Shown here: positions 20,018 through 28,578 of the stretch, piece by piece
How positions within the stretch are numbered: position 1 is the first letter of the stretch
Layout of the letters: each line of letters opens with the position of its first letter
NCBI RefSeq assembly: GCF_013376045.1
Contig: NZ_JABMJG010000005.1
Coordinates: 1 to 64,000, forward strand
From: Variovorax sp. SG517
GTDB lineage: Bacteria > Pseudomonadota > Gammaproteobacteria > Burkholderiales > Burkholderiaceae_C
Length of the DNA: 64,000 nt
Reading direction: 5' to 3'
Translations under genes and position numbers: made by a program
Notes under the pieces: generated by a model
What the model was told of the DNA's origin: nothing
What the model saw: the letters and a program-made list of their open reading frames with translations, nothing else
The model's database searches: none

Positions 20018-20686
20018 ATGGATCTCGATTTCTCGCCCGTCTGGGAAGGCTGGCCCGACCTGCTGCGCGGTGCGCTCGTCACGGTGGAGATCACCGCCTG
20101 CGCGCTCGCGCTGGGCTGCGTGCTGGGCCTCTTGGTCGGCATTGGCCGGCTGAACCCGAAGCGGCGCTGGCTCTACGGCGCATGCACGGCCTACGTGGCG
20201 GCCATCCGCGGCACGCCGCTGCTGGTGCAGCTGTTCATTCTGTTCTTCGGCCTGCCGCACTTCGGCATCCTGCTGCCGGCCTTCGTGTGCGGCGTGCTGG
20301 GGCTCGGCGTGTACTCGGGCGCCTACGTGTCGGAGATCGTGCGCGGCGCGATCCAGTCGATCGACAAGGGCCAGACCATGGCGGCGCAGTCGCTGGGCAT
20401 GACGCCCGGCCTCGCGATGCGCCACATCGTGCTGCCGCAGGCGGTGGTGCGCATGATCCCGCCGCTGGGCAACGAGTTCATCGCGCTGATCAAGAACTCG
20501 GCGCTGGTGTCGCTGCTGACCATCCACGACGTGATGCACGAGGGGCAGAAGATCATCAGCGTGTCGTACCGCTCGCTGGAGGTGTATCTGGCCATCGCGG
20601 TCGTGTACTTCGTGCTCACCGGCACGATGACGCTGGTGCTGCGGCACTTCGAGCAGCGACTGCGCCAGGGCGGGATGGTGCGATGA
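20018..20686 (+). CDS. Amino-acid ABC transporter permease (HisM/GlnP type)
   Basis: A 222-residue inner-membrane permease with about five hydrophobic segments. The family signature reads RGTPLLVQLFILFFGLP and the EAA-like loop QSLGMTPGLAMRHIVLPQAVVRMIPPLGNE. One permease gene is present, so it would work as a homodimer, as GlnP does. It is coupled to the binding protein upstream, and its stop overlaps the hutD start (ATGA). The cognate ATP-binding subunit is missing from the window and must come from elsewhere. Confidence 0.92.
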   Translation: MDLDFSPVWEGWPDLLRGALVTVEITACALALGCVLGLLVGIGRLNPKRRWLYGACTAYVAAIRGTPLLVQLFILFFGLPHFGILLPAFVCGVLGLGVYSGAYVSEIVRGAIQSIDKGQTMAAQSLGMTPGLAMRHIVLPQAVVRMIPPLGNEFIALIKNSALVSLLTIHDVMHEGQKIISVSYRSLEVYLAIAVVYFVLTGTMTLVLRHFEQRLRQGGMVR

Positions 20687-21258
20687 GCGGCGTGCTTCGT
20701 CGTTTCTCGCGCGCCTCGCTGCCCGCCACGCCATGGAAAAACGGCGGCGGCACCACGCAGGAGATCGCCAGCTGGCCCCAGGGCACGGGGCTCGACAGCT
20801 TCGGCTGGCGTGTGAGCATCGCCACCATCGCGGCGGCGGGGCCGTTCTCGGTGTTCGCGGGCGTGGACCGCAGCATCACGCTGCTCGAAGGCGACGGCGT
20901 GCGGCTCTTCACGCATGACGGGCGCATCGAGCATCGGCTCGACGTTGCGCTGCAGCCCTTCGCCTTCAGCGGCGACGAGCCGATCGACTGCACACTGCTC
21001 GGCGGCGCCTCGAACGACTTCAACGTGATGACGCGACGTGGCCAATGGCGCGCCGACGTGCGTGTGCTCGACCGTGCCGCGGCCCTCGCGCCCGCGCCGC
21101 ACGGCGTGCTGCTCGCGCTTCGCGGCGCATGGCGCCTCGACGACGAAGTCTTCGGCGAAGGCGAGGGCCTGCAGTGGACCGACGGGGCACGGGCCTGGCA
21201 TGCACTGCCCGAGGGCCCCGAGGCACGGCTGCTCGCGGTGCGCATCCTGCCGGCCTGA
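20683..21258 (+). CDS. hutD: HutD family protein
   Basis: A 191-residue cupin-like protein of the HutD/VES family. The opening PATPWKNGGGTTQEIASWP and the following GWRVSIATIAAAGPFSVFAGVDR are diagnostic. HutD is conserved in hut operons; work in Pseudomonas proposes that it limits hut expression at high inducer levels, but no reaction is firmly assigned. It is cytosolic with no signal sequence. Start and stop overlap the permease gene by 4 bases, so it is co-translated with histidine uptake, and hutI follows after 27 bases. Confidence 0.9.
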   Translation: MSGVLRRFSRASLPATPWKNGGGTTQEIASWPQGTGLDSFGWRVSIATIAAAGPFSVFAGVDRSITLLEGDGVRLFTHDGRIEHRLDVALQPFAFSGDEPIDCTLLGGASNDFNVMTRRGQWRADVRVLDRAAALAPAPHGVLLALRGAWRLDDEVFGEGEGLQWTDGARAWHALPEGPEARLLAVRILPA

Positions 21259-21285
21259 GCTGCCAACGCAACAACAGGAACGACG

Positions 21286-22512
21286 ATGAAACCCGTCAAC
21301 GAATTCCCCTCGGCCGACGGCCTCTGGACCGGCATCCGCCTTGCCGCCGACGCGAACGTCGAAGGCGCCATCGTGGTGGAGCAGGGCGCGATCCGCTGGG
21401 TCGGCGCCCGAAGCGCGCTGCCTGCCGAGTTCGCCAAGCTGAAGCCGCACGACGGCGGCGGCGCACTCGTCACGCCGGGGCTGGTCGACTGCCACACGCA
21501 CCTGGTCTACGGCGGCCAGCGCGCCAACGAATTCGCGATGCGCCTGGCCGGCGCCACGTACGAGGAAGTGGCGAAGGCCGGGGGCGGCATCGTCTCGTCG
21601 GTGCGCGCCACGCGCGAGGCCGACGAAGACACGCTCTTCGCGCAGTCGGCGCCGCGGCTCGAACAGCTGCTGGCCGACGGCGTGTGCGCCATCGAGATCA
21701 AGTCGGGCTACGGCCTCTCGCTGGAGCACGAGCGCAAGCAGCTGCGCGTGGCGCGGCGCCTGGGCGAGGCCTATGGCGTGACGGTGCGCACCACCTTCCT
21801 CGGCGCGCATGCGCTGCCCCCCGAGTACGCGGGTCGCAGCGGCGACTACATCGACCTCGTCTGCAACCAGATGCTGCCCGCGCTCGCGGCCGAAGGGTTG
21901 GTCGACGCGGTGGACGTGTTCTGCGAACGCATCGCCTTCTCGCTTGCCGAGACCGAGCAGGTCTTCAAGGCCGCGAAGGCGCTGGGCCTGCCGGTGAAGC
22001 TGCATGCGGAGCAGCTCTCGGACATGGGCGGCGCCGCGCTGGCCGCGCGCTACGGCGCGCTGTCGTGCGACCACATCGAGCACCTGTCGGCCGAGGGCAT
22101 CGAGGCGATGCGCCAGTCCGGCACCGTGGCCGTGCTGCTGCCGGGCGCCTACTACACGCTGCGCGACACGCACCTGCCGCCCATCGACGCATTGCGCGCC
22201 GCGGGCGTGCCGATGGCGGTGTCCACCGACCACAACCCCGGCACCTCGCCCGCGCTGAGCCTGCTGCTGATGGTGAACATGGCCTGCACGCTGTTCCGCC
22301 TCACCGTGCCCGAGGCGCTCGACGGCGTCACCGTGCACGCCGCGCGCGCGCTGGGCCTGCAGGACACGCACGGCGCCATCACGCCCGGCATGCCCGCCAA
22401 CTTCGTGCTGTGGAACGTGCGCGAGGCGGCCGAGCTCGCCTACTGGTTCGGACAGCAGCCAGTACGTGCAGTCGTGCGCCAGGGGCGCATCGCCATCGGA
22501 GCCAAGGAATGA
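21286..22512 (+). CDS. hutI: Imidazolonepropionase
   Basis: Amidohydrolase-superfamily enzyme hydrolysing 4-imidazolone-5-propionate to N-formimino-L-glutamate. 408 residues, as expected. The metal-binding HTH of [11 protein letters not shown] is at residues 70-72. The substrate-arginine/tyrosine loop [19 protein letters not shown], the second metal histidine in KLHAEQLSD and the metal aspartate in [10 protein letters not shown] are all present. An AACAGGAACG ribosome site precedes the start. The stop overlaps the hutF start by 4 bases (ATGA). Confidence 0.97.
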   Translation: MKPVNEFPSADGLWTGIRLAADANVEGAIVVEQGAIRWVGARSALPAEFAKLKPHDGGGALVTPGLVDCHTHLVYGGQRANEFAMRLAGATYEEVAKAGGGIVSSVRATREADEDTLFAQSAPRLEQLLADGVCAIEIKSGYGLSLEHERKQLRVARRLGEAYGVTVRTTFLGAHALPPEYAGRSGDYIDLVCNQMLPALAAEGLVDAVDVFCERIAFSLAETEQVFKAAKALGLPVKLHAEQLSDMGGAALAARYGALSCDHIEHLSAEGIEAMRQSGTVAVLLPGAYYTLRDTHLPPIDALRAAGVPMAVSTDHNPGTSPALSLLLMVNMACTLFRLTVPEALDGVTVHAARALGLQDTHGAITPGMPANFVLWNVREAAELAYWFGQQPVRAVVRQGRIAIGAKE

Positions 22513-23891
22513 CGCAAAAATTATTCGCAGCCGACGCGCTGCTGCCCGAAGGCTGGGCCCGCAACGTCCTGCTGGCGTGGGACGACGCGGGCCGGCTCAC
22601 GCAGGTGCAGGCCGGCGCGCAACGGCCCACGGACACGCAGGCTGCCAGCGGCCCCGTGATCCCGGGCATGCCCAACCTGCATTCGCACGCCTTCCAGCGC
22701 GCCTTCGCGGGCCTCACCGAGCACCGCGCCGAGCAGCACGACAGCTTCTGGAGCTGGCGCACGCTGATGTACCGCTTTGCCGCGCGCCTGGGCCCGCAGC
22801 ACATGGAAGCCATCGCGACCTGGCTCTATGCCGAGATGCTCGAAGCCGGCTACACCGGCGTGTGCGAGTTCCAGTACGTGCACCACGACCTGGACGGCCG
22901 CCCCTACGCCGACGACGCCACGCTGAGCCTCGCGCTGCTGCGCGCGGCGAAGAAGGTGGGCATCGGCTTCACGCTGCTGCCGGTGCTCTACCAGACCGGC
23001 GGCTTCGGCGAACAGCCGCCCACCGAAGGGCAGCGCCGCTTCGTGCGCTCCACCGAATCGATGCTGCGCCTGCTCGAAGCGCTCAAGCCGCAGTGCGACG
23101 CGCAGGGCGCGCGCCTGGGCCTTGCGCCGCATTCGCTGCGCGCCGTGCCGCCCGAGGGCCTGCGCGATGCCGTCGCGGGGCTCGAAGCTATCGACCGCAC
23201 CGCGCCCATCCACATCCACATCGCCGAGCAGACCAAGGAGGTGGACGACTGCGTGGCCTGGAGCGGCCTGCGCCCCGTCGAGTGGCTGCTCGACCACGCC
23301 CCGGTCGACGAGCGCTGGTGCCTCGTGCACGCCACGCACATGAACGACGCCGAATACGAATACGCGGCCCGCAGCGGCGCGGTGGCGGGCCTGTGCCCGA
23401 CCACCGAGGCGAACCTGGGCGACGGCATCTTCGACTTCGCCAAGTGGCGCAGCCACGGCGGCGCCTGGGGCGTGGGCTCCGACAGCCACGCCAGCGTGAA
23501 TGCGGCCGAGGAGCTGCTGATGCTCGAATACAGCCAGCGCCTTGCGAAGCGCCAGCGCAACGTCGGCGCCAGCGCGGCGCAGCCGCACGTCGCGACCGCG
23601 CTCACGCTGGAGGCGGTGCAGGGCGGGGCGAGGGCCTCTGGCCGCGCCACGGGCGGGCTTGCGGCAGGGCAGCAGGCCGATTTCGCGGTGCTCGACGCCT
23701 CGCACATCGCGCTGCAGGGCCTGAGCGCGCCCGATATGCTTTCCGCCCACGTCTTCGCGAGCCATCGCACCTCGGCCGTCGAGGGCGTCTGGGTCGCGGG
23801 CCGGCCGCGCGTCTCGGCCGGGCGCCACGTGCTGCACGATGAAGCCGCCGCCGCCTTCGTGGCCGCGCGCACCCAACTACTCCAGGATTGA
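22509..23891 (+). CDS. hutF: Formimidoylglutamate deiminase
   Basis: Converts N-formimino-L-glutamate to N-formyl-L-glutamate and ammonia. Amidohydrolase superfamily, 460 residues, with metal ligands in [12 protein letters not shown] (residues 58-60), the [14 protein letters not shown] loop, VHATHMND and the aspartate in GSDSHASV. Presence of hutF with hutG, and no hutG-type formiminoglutamase of the arginase family, shows that this organism uses the five-step pathway releasing formate rather than formamide. The start overlaps the hutI stop. Confidence 0.95.
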   Translation: MTQKLFAADALLPEGWARNVLLAWDDAGRLTQVQAGAQRPTDTQAASGPVIPGMPNLHSHAFQRAFAGLTEHRAEQHDSFWSWRTLMYRFAARLGPQHMEAIATWLYAEMLEAGYTGVCEFQYVHHDLDGRPYADDATLSLALLRAAKKVGIGFTLLPVLYQTGGFGEQPPTEGQRRFVRSTESMLRLLEALKPQCDAQGARLGLAPHSLRAVPPEGLRDAVAGLEAIDRTAPIHIHIAEQTKEVDDCVAWSGLRPVEWLLDHAPVDERWCLVHATHMNDAEYEYAARSGAVAGLCPTTEANLGDGIFDFAKWRSHGGAWGVGSDSHASVNAAEELLMLEYSQRLAKRQRNVGASAAQPHVATALTLEAVQGGARASGRATGGLAAGQQADFAVLDASHIALQGLSAPDMLSAHVFASHRTSAVEGVWVAGRPRVSAGRHVLHDEAAAAFVAARTQLLQD

Positions 23892-23902
23892 TCGACCCCA
23901 CC

Positions 23903-24718
23903 ATGGCCTTCACCACCGCCGAACCGCCTTTCCGCTTCCGCCAGGGCACCCGCCCGCTGCTGATCTCGATGCCGCACGTCGGCACGCACGTGCCGCCCGC
24001 GCTGGCCGCGCGCCTGACCGACGAGGCGCGCCAGGTGCCCGACACCGACTGGCACCTCGAGCGGCTCTACGACTTCGCCGACGAACTGGGCGCCTCTGTG
24101 CTGGTGGCGACGCACTCGCGCTACGTGATCGACCTGAACCGTCCGCCGGACGGCGCGAGCCTCTACCCCGGCCAGAGCGTGACGGGCCTGTGCCCGGTCG
24201 ACACCTTCGACGACACGCCGCTGTATGCCGACCCCGCCGACGTGCCGGGCGACGCGGAAGTCGCCGAACGCCGCGACGCCATCTGGCAGCCCTACCACGC
24301 CAAGCTGGCCGAGGAGCTCGCCCGCATCCGCGCGCAGCACGGCGTGGCCGCGCTGTGGGACGCGCACTCGATCCGCTCGGTGCTGCCGCGCTTCTTCGAC
24401 GGCAAGCTGCCCGACCTGAACCTTGGCACTGGCAAGGGCATCAGCTGCGACCCGGCGCTGGCGCAGACGCTGCTGGGCATCGCCGAGAGCGCCACCGGCT
24501 ACACCGGCGTGCTCAACGGCCGCTTCACCGGCGGCTACATCACGCGCAACTACGGCAACCCCGCGCAGAACGTGCACGCGGTGCAGCTGGAGATGACGCA
24601 GTCGAGCTACATGCAGGAGAAGCTGCCCTTCGACTACCTGCCCGAGGTGGCGGCGGGCGTGCAGCCGCACGTGCGGCGGATGATCGAGGCGGTGCTGGCC
24701 TTCGTCGAAGGCCGTTGA
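23903..24718 (+). CDS. hutG: N-formylglutamate amidohydrolase
   Basis: Final step of the five-step histidine pathway: N-formylglutamate to glutamate and formate. 271 residues of the FGase family, with LLISMPHVGTHVPPAL, the HSRYVIDLNRPPDGASLYPG motif and WDAHSIRSVLPRFFDG, whose histidines and acid residues bind the metal. ATG 23903 is used; an in-frame TTG at 23888 sits on the hutF end and would add five residues. It is the last gene of the hut locus; no clear terminator follows, only a dispersed repeat. Confidence 0.95.
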   Translation: MAFTTAEPPFRFRQGTRPLLISMPHVGTHVPPALAARLTDEARQVPDTDWHLERLYDFADELGASVLVATHSRYVIDLNRPPDGASLYPGQSVTGLCPVDTFDDTPLYADPADVPGDAEVAERRDAIWQPYHAKLAEELARIRAQHGVAALWDAHSIRSVLPRFFDGKLPDLNLGTGKGISCDPALAQTLLGIAESATGYTGVLNGRFTGGYITRNYGNPAQNVHAVQLEMTQSSYMQEKLPFDYLPEVAAGVQPHVRRMIEAVLAFVEGR

Positions 24719-24741
24719 CGTCAACGGCCTTGGGTGTTCAG

Positions 24742-24836
24742 GTGGAACGCCGTCGAACCGGCTTTGCCGGGCGACTGGCGTTGCCCCCGGTAGGGGGGAG
24801 GAGAAGCGACACGAAGTGCGCGTAGCCTGGGGGCGA
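24742..24836 (+). repeat. Dispersed ~100-bp repeat, family A, copy 1
   Basis: Shares with copies near 46.4, 50.1 and 63.4 kb the blocks AACCGGCTTTGCCGGGC, TTGCCCCC, GCGACACGAAGTGCGCG and AGCCTGGGGG in the same order. It contains a short CCGGCTTTGCCGG hairpin. It fills the gap between hutG and the first metH gene and ends about 15 bases before the metH start, upstream of its own AGGAGG site. Confidence 0.85.
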
Positions 24837-24852
24837 GCGAGAATAGGAGGTT

Positions 24853-25905
24853 ATGAAGCCCCTTGTCTATACCCGCGGCCAGGCCCTGCCCGGCATCCTC
24901 GCCAAGCGCATCGCCATCCTCGACGGCGCCATGGGCACGATGATCCAGCGCTTCAAGCTGACGGAAGAGCAGTACCGCGGCGAGCGCTTCAAGGACTTCG
25001 AGCGAGACATCAAGGGCAACAACGAGTTGCTGTCGCTCACGCGGCCCGACGTGATCCGCGACATCCACGAGGGCTACCTCGCGGCGGGCGCCGACCTCAT
25101 CGAGACCAACACCTTCGGCGCGACCACCATCGCGCAGGAGGACTACAAGATGGCGCATCTGGCGCGCGAGATGAACCTTGAATCGGCCAAGCTCGCGCGC
25201 GCGGCCTGCGACAAGTTCAGCACGCCCGACAAGCCGCGCTTCGTGGCCGGCGCCCTCGGCCCGACGCCCAAGACGGCGAGCATCAGCCCCGACGTGAACG
25301 ACCCGGGCGCGCGCAACGTCAACTTCGAGGAGTTGCGTGCGGCCTACTACGAGCAGACCGAGGCGCTGGTCGAGGGCGGCGCCGACGTGATCCTGGTCGA
25401 GACCATCTTCGACACGCTCAACGCCAAGGCCGCGCTGTTTGCGGTCGACGAGTATTTCCATAACAGCGGGCAGCGCCTGCCGCTCATCATCAGCGGCACG
25501 GTGACCGATGCCTCGGGCCGCATCCTCAGCGGCCAGACCGTCACCGCTTTCTGGCACAGCGTGCGCCACGCGCAGCCGCTGGCCATCGGCTTGAACTGCG
25601 CGCTGGGCGCGGCGCTGATGCGCCCCTACATCCAGGAACTGGCGCGCGTGGCCGGCGACACCTTCATCAGCTGCTACCCGAACGCAGGCCTGCCCAACCC
25701 GATGAGCGACACCGGCTTCGACGAGACGCCCGAGGTCACCTCGCGCCTGCTGCACGAGTTCGCCTCCGAGGGGCTCGTGAACATCGTGGGCGGCTGCTGC
25801 GGCACCACGCCGGACCACATCGCGGCGATCGGCAAGGCGGTCGAGCCGATGGCCGGACGGGTGCTGGGCAGCAACGCGGCTGGCTTCTACAAGGAAGCGG
25901 CATAG
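24853..25905 (+). CDS. metH: Methionine synthase, homocysteine-binding module as a separate protein
   Basis: A 350-residue protein equal to the N-terminal homocysteine S-methyltransferase domain of cobalamin-dependent MetH. It opens [20 protein letters not shown]. The zinc-binding cysteines are Cys249 in GLNCALG and Cys315-Cys316 in [10 protein letters not shown]. It lacks the folate, B12 and activation modules, which are encoded by the gene at 32222. The two proteins must assemble to transfer the methyl group from methylcobalamin to homocysteine. AGGAGG precedes the ATG. Ends cleanly after the domain, so it is a genuine split rather than a truncation. A non-cobalamin homocysteine methyltransferase role is possible but less likely, given the complementary half. 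Confidence 0.9.
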   Translation: MKPLVYTRGQALPGILAKRIAILDGAMGTMIQRFKLTEEQYRGERFKDFERDIKGNNELLSLTRPDVIRDIHEGYLAAGADLIETNTFGATTIAQEDYKMAHLAREMNLESAKLARAACDKFSTPDKPRFVAGALGPTPKTASISPDVNDPGARNVNFEELRAAYYEQTEALVEGGADVILVETIFDTLNAKAALFAVDEYFHNSGQRLPLIISGTVTDASGRILSGQTVTAFWHSVRHAQPLAIGLNCALGAALMRPYIQELARVAGDTFISCYPNAGLPNPMSDTGFDETPEVTSRLLHEFASEGLVNIVGGCCGTTPDHIAAIGKAVEPMAGRVLGSNAAGFYKEAA

Positions 25906-25910
25906 CTAGC

Positions 25911-25972
25911 TCTCCCCCAAGGCTGCGCGCACTTGCGGCCCGGCGAAGCCGGTTCCGCAGTGTTTCTGGAAT
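25911..25972 (-). repeat. Dispersed repeat, family A, copy 2 (internally deleted)
   Basis: Reads on the plus strand CTCCCCCAAGGCTGCGCGCA, then the CGGCGAAGCCGGTTCCG block, but lacks the central CGTGTCGCTTCGCCAAC and CCCCCTT...GGGGG part seen in the full copies. It lies directly after the first metH gene in inverse orientation to copy 1, so the metH module is bracketed by two copies. Confidence 0.7.
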
Positions 25973-26021
25973 CAGGTCTGCGCTGATTGACGGGCTGGGA
26001 GCCCCGGCCTAGGCTGGGGCG

Positions 26022-26756
26022 ATGAACTCACTCGCACAACGCTGGGCTGCCGCAGGCGCGCTGGCCCTGGCGCTTCCGCTCGCGGCGCAGGCGCAGCAGG
26101 CTTTCACGCGCGGCGGGGTCAACCTGCGCGCGGGGCCCTCGGGCGACTATCCGCTGGTGGCGCGGCTCGGGCCGGGCCAGCCGCTGGAGGTGGTCGGCTG
26201 CACCAGCGGCTACGGCTGGTGCGACGTGGTGCTGCCCGACGGCGGGCGCGGTTGGGTCTGGGCGCGCAGCCTCGACTACGCCTACCAGGAACAGCGCGTG
26301 CCGCTGGTGACGTACGGCGCGCTGATCGGCGTGCCGATCATCGGCTTCGCGATCGGCAGCTACTGGGCCGACTACTACCGCGACCGGCCCTGGTACGGCG
26401 ACCGGCGCTGGTGGGGCAGCCGGCCGCCTCCGCCGCCCGTGGCGGGCTGGCGTCCGCCGCCGCCGGTGCGCCCGGGCTGGCAGCCGCATCCGTGGCAGCC
26501 GGGGCCCGGTTTCCGTCCACCCGCTCCGGGCTTCCGCCCGCCGCCCGGCCCCGGGGTTCGGCCGCCGCATCCGCCCGGCGTTCGCCCGCCGATCGATCCG
26601 GGCGTCAGGCCGCCACGTCCGCAGCCGGGGTTCCGCCCGGGGCCGCCGCCGGGCATGCCGCATCCGCACCCGGGCGGCGGAGGGCATCGCGGGGGCGGCC
26701 ATGGCGGCCATGGAGAAGGTCGCGGAGGCGGCCACGGAGGCGGGCACCGGCACTGA
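26022..26756 (+). CDS. SH3-domain protein with proline-rich and Gly/His-rich tail
   Basis: A 244-residue exported protein. A signal peptide ends LAAQAQQA near residue 26. Residues ~28-88 form a bacterial SH3 (SH3b) domain: GGVNLRAGPSGDYPLVARLG, GCTSGYGWCDVVL and GWVWARSL. A hydrophobic glycine-rich segment (YGALIGVPIIGFAIGSYWAD) follows, then ~100 residues of proline-rich near-repeats of the type PGFRPPAPGFRPPPG, ending in a Gly/His-rich tail (HRGGGHGGHGEGRG). Similar SH3b-plus-tail proteins are common in Burkholderiales envelopes; the tail may bind metal or cell wall, but this is a guess. No operon partner is apparent. Confidence 0.7.
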   Translation: MNSLAQRWAAAGALALALPLAAQAQQAFTRGGVNLRAGPSGDYPLVARLGPGQPLEVVGCTSGYGWCDVVLPDGGRGWVWARSLDYAYQEQRVPLVTYGALIGVPIIGFAIGSYWADYYRDRPWYGDRRWWGSRPPPPPVAGWRPPPPVRPGWQPHPWQPGPGFRPPAPGFRPPPGPGVRPPHPPGVRPPIDPGVRPPRPQPGFRPGPPPGMPHPHPGGGGHRGGGHGGHGEGRGGGHGGGHRH

Positions 26757-26774
26757 CGGCCCAGCCCGTCCGTC

Positions 26775-27824
26775 TCAATCTCCGGCGACGCGCACCACGC
26801 GCTTGCCGACGTTGCGGCCCTGCAGCAGGCCGATGAATGCGGCCGGCGCGTTCTCCAGGCCGTTAATGCGGTCCTCGCGCAGCGTGATCCTGCCGGCCCC
26901 CACCCATTCGTCCATCTCGCGCCGGAACGCATCGAAGCGCTCGCCGTAGTGGTCGAGGATGACGAAGCCCTGCATGCGGATGCGCTTCTGCAGCAGCGCC
27001 GCAGTCAACAGCGGCAGCCGGTTGGGGCCCGGGGGCAGCGCCTCGCTGTTGTAGTCGGCGATGTGCCCGCACACCGGCACGCGCGCGCCGATGTTGAGCA
27101 GCGGCAGCACCGCGTCGAACACCGCGCCGCCGACGTTCTCGAAGTAGACGTCGATGCCCTCGGGGCAGGCGGCCGCGAGGCGCGCTGCGAATTCCGGATC
27201 GTGGCGGTCGATGCAGGCGTCGAAGCCCAGCACCTCGACCGCGTGGCGGCACTTGTCCGCACCGCCCGCGATGCCGACCACGCGCGCGCCCTTCAACCTG
27301 GCGATCTGCCCGACCACCGAGCCCACCGCGCCGGTCGCGGCGGCCACCACCACCGTCTCGCCGGGCTTGGGCTGGCCAATGTCGAGCAGGCCGACGTGGG
27401 CGGTAAAGGCCGGCATGCCGAGCCCGCCCAGCGCCAGCGAGGGCTGGGCCATGTCGCCCAGCGGCATCAGGTCCTGGCCGTCGGACAGCGCGTAGTCCTG
27501 CCAGCCGGCGTTGCCGAGCACGAGGTCGCCGGGGCGGAACTGCGGATTCCGGGACTCGACGACGCGGTTGACCGTGCCGCCCGGCATCGGCTCGCCCACT
27601 TGCACCGAGGCGGGCGCATAGAGCGGCGGCACCTCGTCCATCAGCTGCCGCATGTACGGATCGAGCGACAGATGCAGCGTGCGCAGCAGCACCTGGCCCT
27701 CGCCGGGCGCGGGAACAGCGGTTTTCTCCAGCCGGAAGTTCTCCGGCGTCGGAAGGCCGCGCGGCCGGGCGGCGAGGACGATGCGGCGGTTGATGGTGTC
27801 GACGGCGTTGCTCTTCTGGGACAT
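26775..27824 (-). CDS. NADP-dependent oxidoreductase (CurA/leukotriene B4 dehydrogenase-like)
   Basis: A 349-residue zinc-independent medium-chain reductase. The N-terminal half has the PTPENFRLE and LSLDPYMRQLMDE features of the prostaglandin reductase/CurA group. The Rossmann motif AAATGAVGSVVGQIARLKGA marks NADP binding, and the C-terminal IRMQGFVILDHYGERF segment is family-typical. It likely reduces C=C bonds of enones or reactive aldehydes. Immediately upstream is an operator (27846-27860) identical to the one before the TetR gene at 27916-28542, so it is probably derepressed by an electrophile sensed by that regulator. No operon partner downstream. Confidence 0.88.
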   Translation of the reverse strand: MSQKSNAVDTINRRIVLAARPRGLPTPENFRLEKTAVPAPGEGQVLLRTLHLSLDPYMRQLMDEVPPLYAPASVQVGEPMPGGTVNRVVESRNPQFRPGDLVLGNAGWQDYALSDGQDLMPLGDMAQPSLALGGLGMPAFTAHVGLLDIGQPKPGETVVVAAATGAVGSVVGQIARLKGARVVGIAGGADKCRHAVEVLGFDACIDRHDPEFAARLAAACPEGIDVYFENVGGAVFDAVLPLLNIGARVPVCGHIADYNSEALPPGPNRLPLLTAALLQKRIRMQGFVILDHYGERFDAFRREMDEWVGAGRITLREDRINGLENAPAAFIGLLQGRNVGKRVVRVAGD

Positions 27825-27845
27825 GGGGCGTGGCTCCTTGGTTAA

Positions 27846-27860
27846 TAGACCAGTCGTCTA
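27846..27860. promoter_or_regulatory. TetR operator before the oxidoreductase gene
   Basis: TAGACCAGTCGTCTA (arms TAGAC and GTCTA) lies 22 bases upstream of the oxidoreductase start. The same 15 bases occur at 28564-28578 before the tetR gene. The arms resemble the NemR-type box, which senses quinones and aldehydes. Confidence 0.8.
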
Positions 27861-27871
27861 GTGGGTGGGCG

Positions 27872-27902
27872 AAAAAAAAGCGGGAGCGCGCTTGCCTCCC
27901 GC
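27872..27902 (-). terminator. Rho-independent terminator after the tetR gene
   Basis: On the minus strand GCGGGAG pairs with CTCCCGC around a 9-base loop and is followed by eight T residues. It lies 13 bases after the tetR stop and just upstream of the oxidoreductase operator, so the two genes are separate transcripts. Confidence 0.88.
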
Positions 27903-27915
27903 CGGGTGATTTCCT

Positions 27916-28542
27916 TCAGTGGTCCGACGACAGGCCCAGCTGCTGCCGGGTGTCGCGCATCGCTGCGTCCAGCGACGAGCGGTCGCGCGTGATCTTGGCC
28001 AGCAGGCTGGCGCCGAGCCAGCGCTGGTAGAGCGCGACGGCGACGCCCTGGGCGTCCTGCCCCTGCTGCATCGCCTTGATCGAGCCGTCGGCCTGGCCGG
28101 CCTCGATGCAGCCGGCGAGCCGGTCGGTGATGCCGCGGGTGCCGCGCGCCAGCGCCGCGCGCATGCTCTCGGACAGGTCGCAGACCTCGGCGCCGAGCTT
28201 GACGACGAGGCAGCGGCTCTGCGCCTCCTCGCCGGTCTGGGAGTCGAGCCAGTCGTCGAAGTAGGCGATCAGGCGCTGGGCGGCGGTGCCGGAACCCTCG
28301 GTCAGCAGGGCGTCGGTGCGCCCGAGGTACTCGCCGAAGTAGGCCTCCAGCACCGCCTCGCCGAACACTTCCTTGGAGCCGAAGTAGTGATAGAACGAGC
28401 CCTTCGGCACCTTCGCCGCGGCCAGCACCTCGGCCAGCCCGACGCCGGTGAAGCCCTTTCGCAGCAGCAGCGGATGGGCCACGTCGAGGATGTGCTGGCG
28501 GACGTCGGTGATGGGAGTGGTGGGAGCTGCGACGGCGTTCAT
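27916..28542 (-). CDS. TetR-family repressor (NemR/AcuR-like)
   Basis: A 208-residue regulator. The helix-turn-helix reads GFTGVGLAEVLAAAKVPKGSFYHYFGSKEVFGE. The C-terminal domain contains a single cysteine context (QSRCLVVKLGAEVCDL) similar to the TetR_C group around NemR/AcuR, where cysteines sense electrophiles. Operator copies lie 22 bases before its own start and before the neighbouring oxidoreductase gene, implying autoregulation and control of that enzyme. ATG 28542 is used; GTG at 28551 is in frame. It terminates at the hairpin at 27872-27902. Confidence 0.88.
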   Translation of the reverse strand: MNAVAAPTTPITDVRQHILDVAHPLLLRKGFTGVGLAEVLAAAKVPKGSFYHYFGSKEVFGEAVLEAYFGEYLGRTDALLTEGSGTAAQRLIAYFDDWLDSQTGEEAQSRCLVVKLGAEVCDLSESMRAALARGTRGITDRLAGCIEAGQADGSIKAMQQGQDAQGVAVALYQRWLGASLLAKITRDRSSLDAAMRDTRQQLGLSSDH

Positions 28543-28563
28543 GGGCCGCACTCTAGCGTCTAT

Positions 28564-28578
28564 TAGACCAGTCGTCTA
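28564..28578. promoter_or_regulatory. TetR operator before the tetR gene
   Basis: TAGACCAGTCGTCTA, identical to the copy at 27846-27860, lies 22 bases upstream of the tetR ATG. It overlaps the stop codon of the upstream lysR gene (28576-28578), so the operator has been built into the end of a coding region. Confidence 0.8.

Noticed and set aside
21045-23891. A 948-codon frame crossing hutD, hutI and hutF
   Set aside because: Only the last 460 codons (hutF) are real; the rest is an out-of-frame reading of hutD and hutI.
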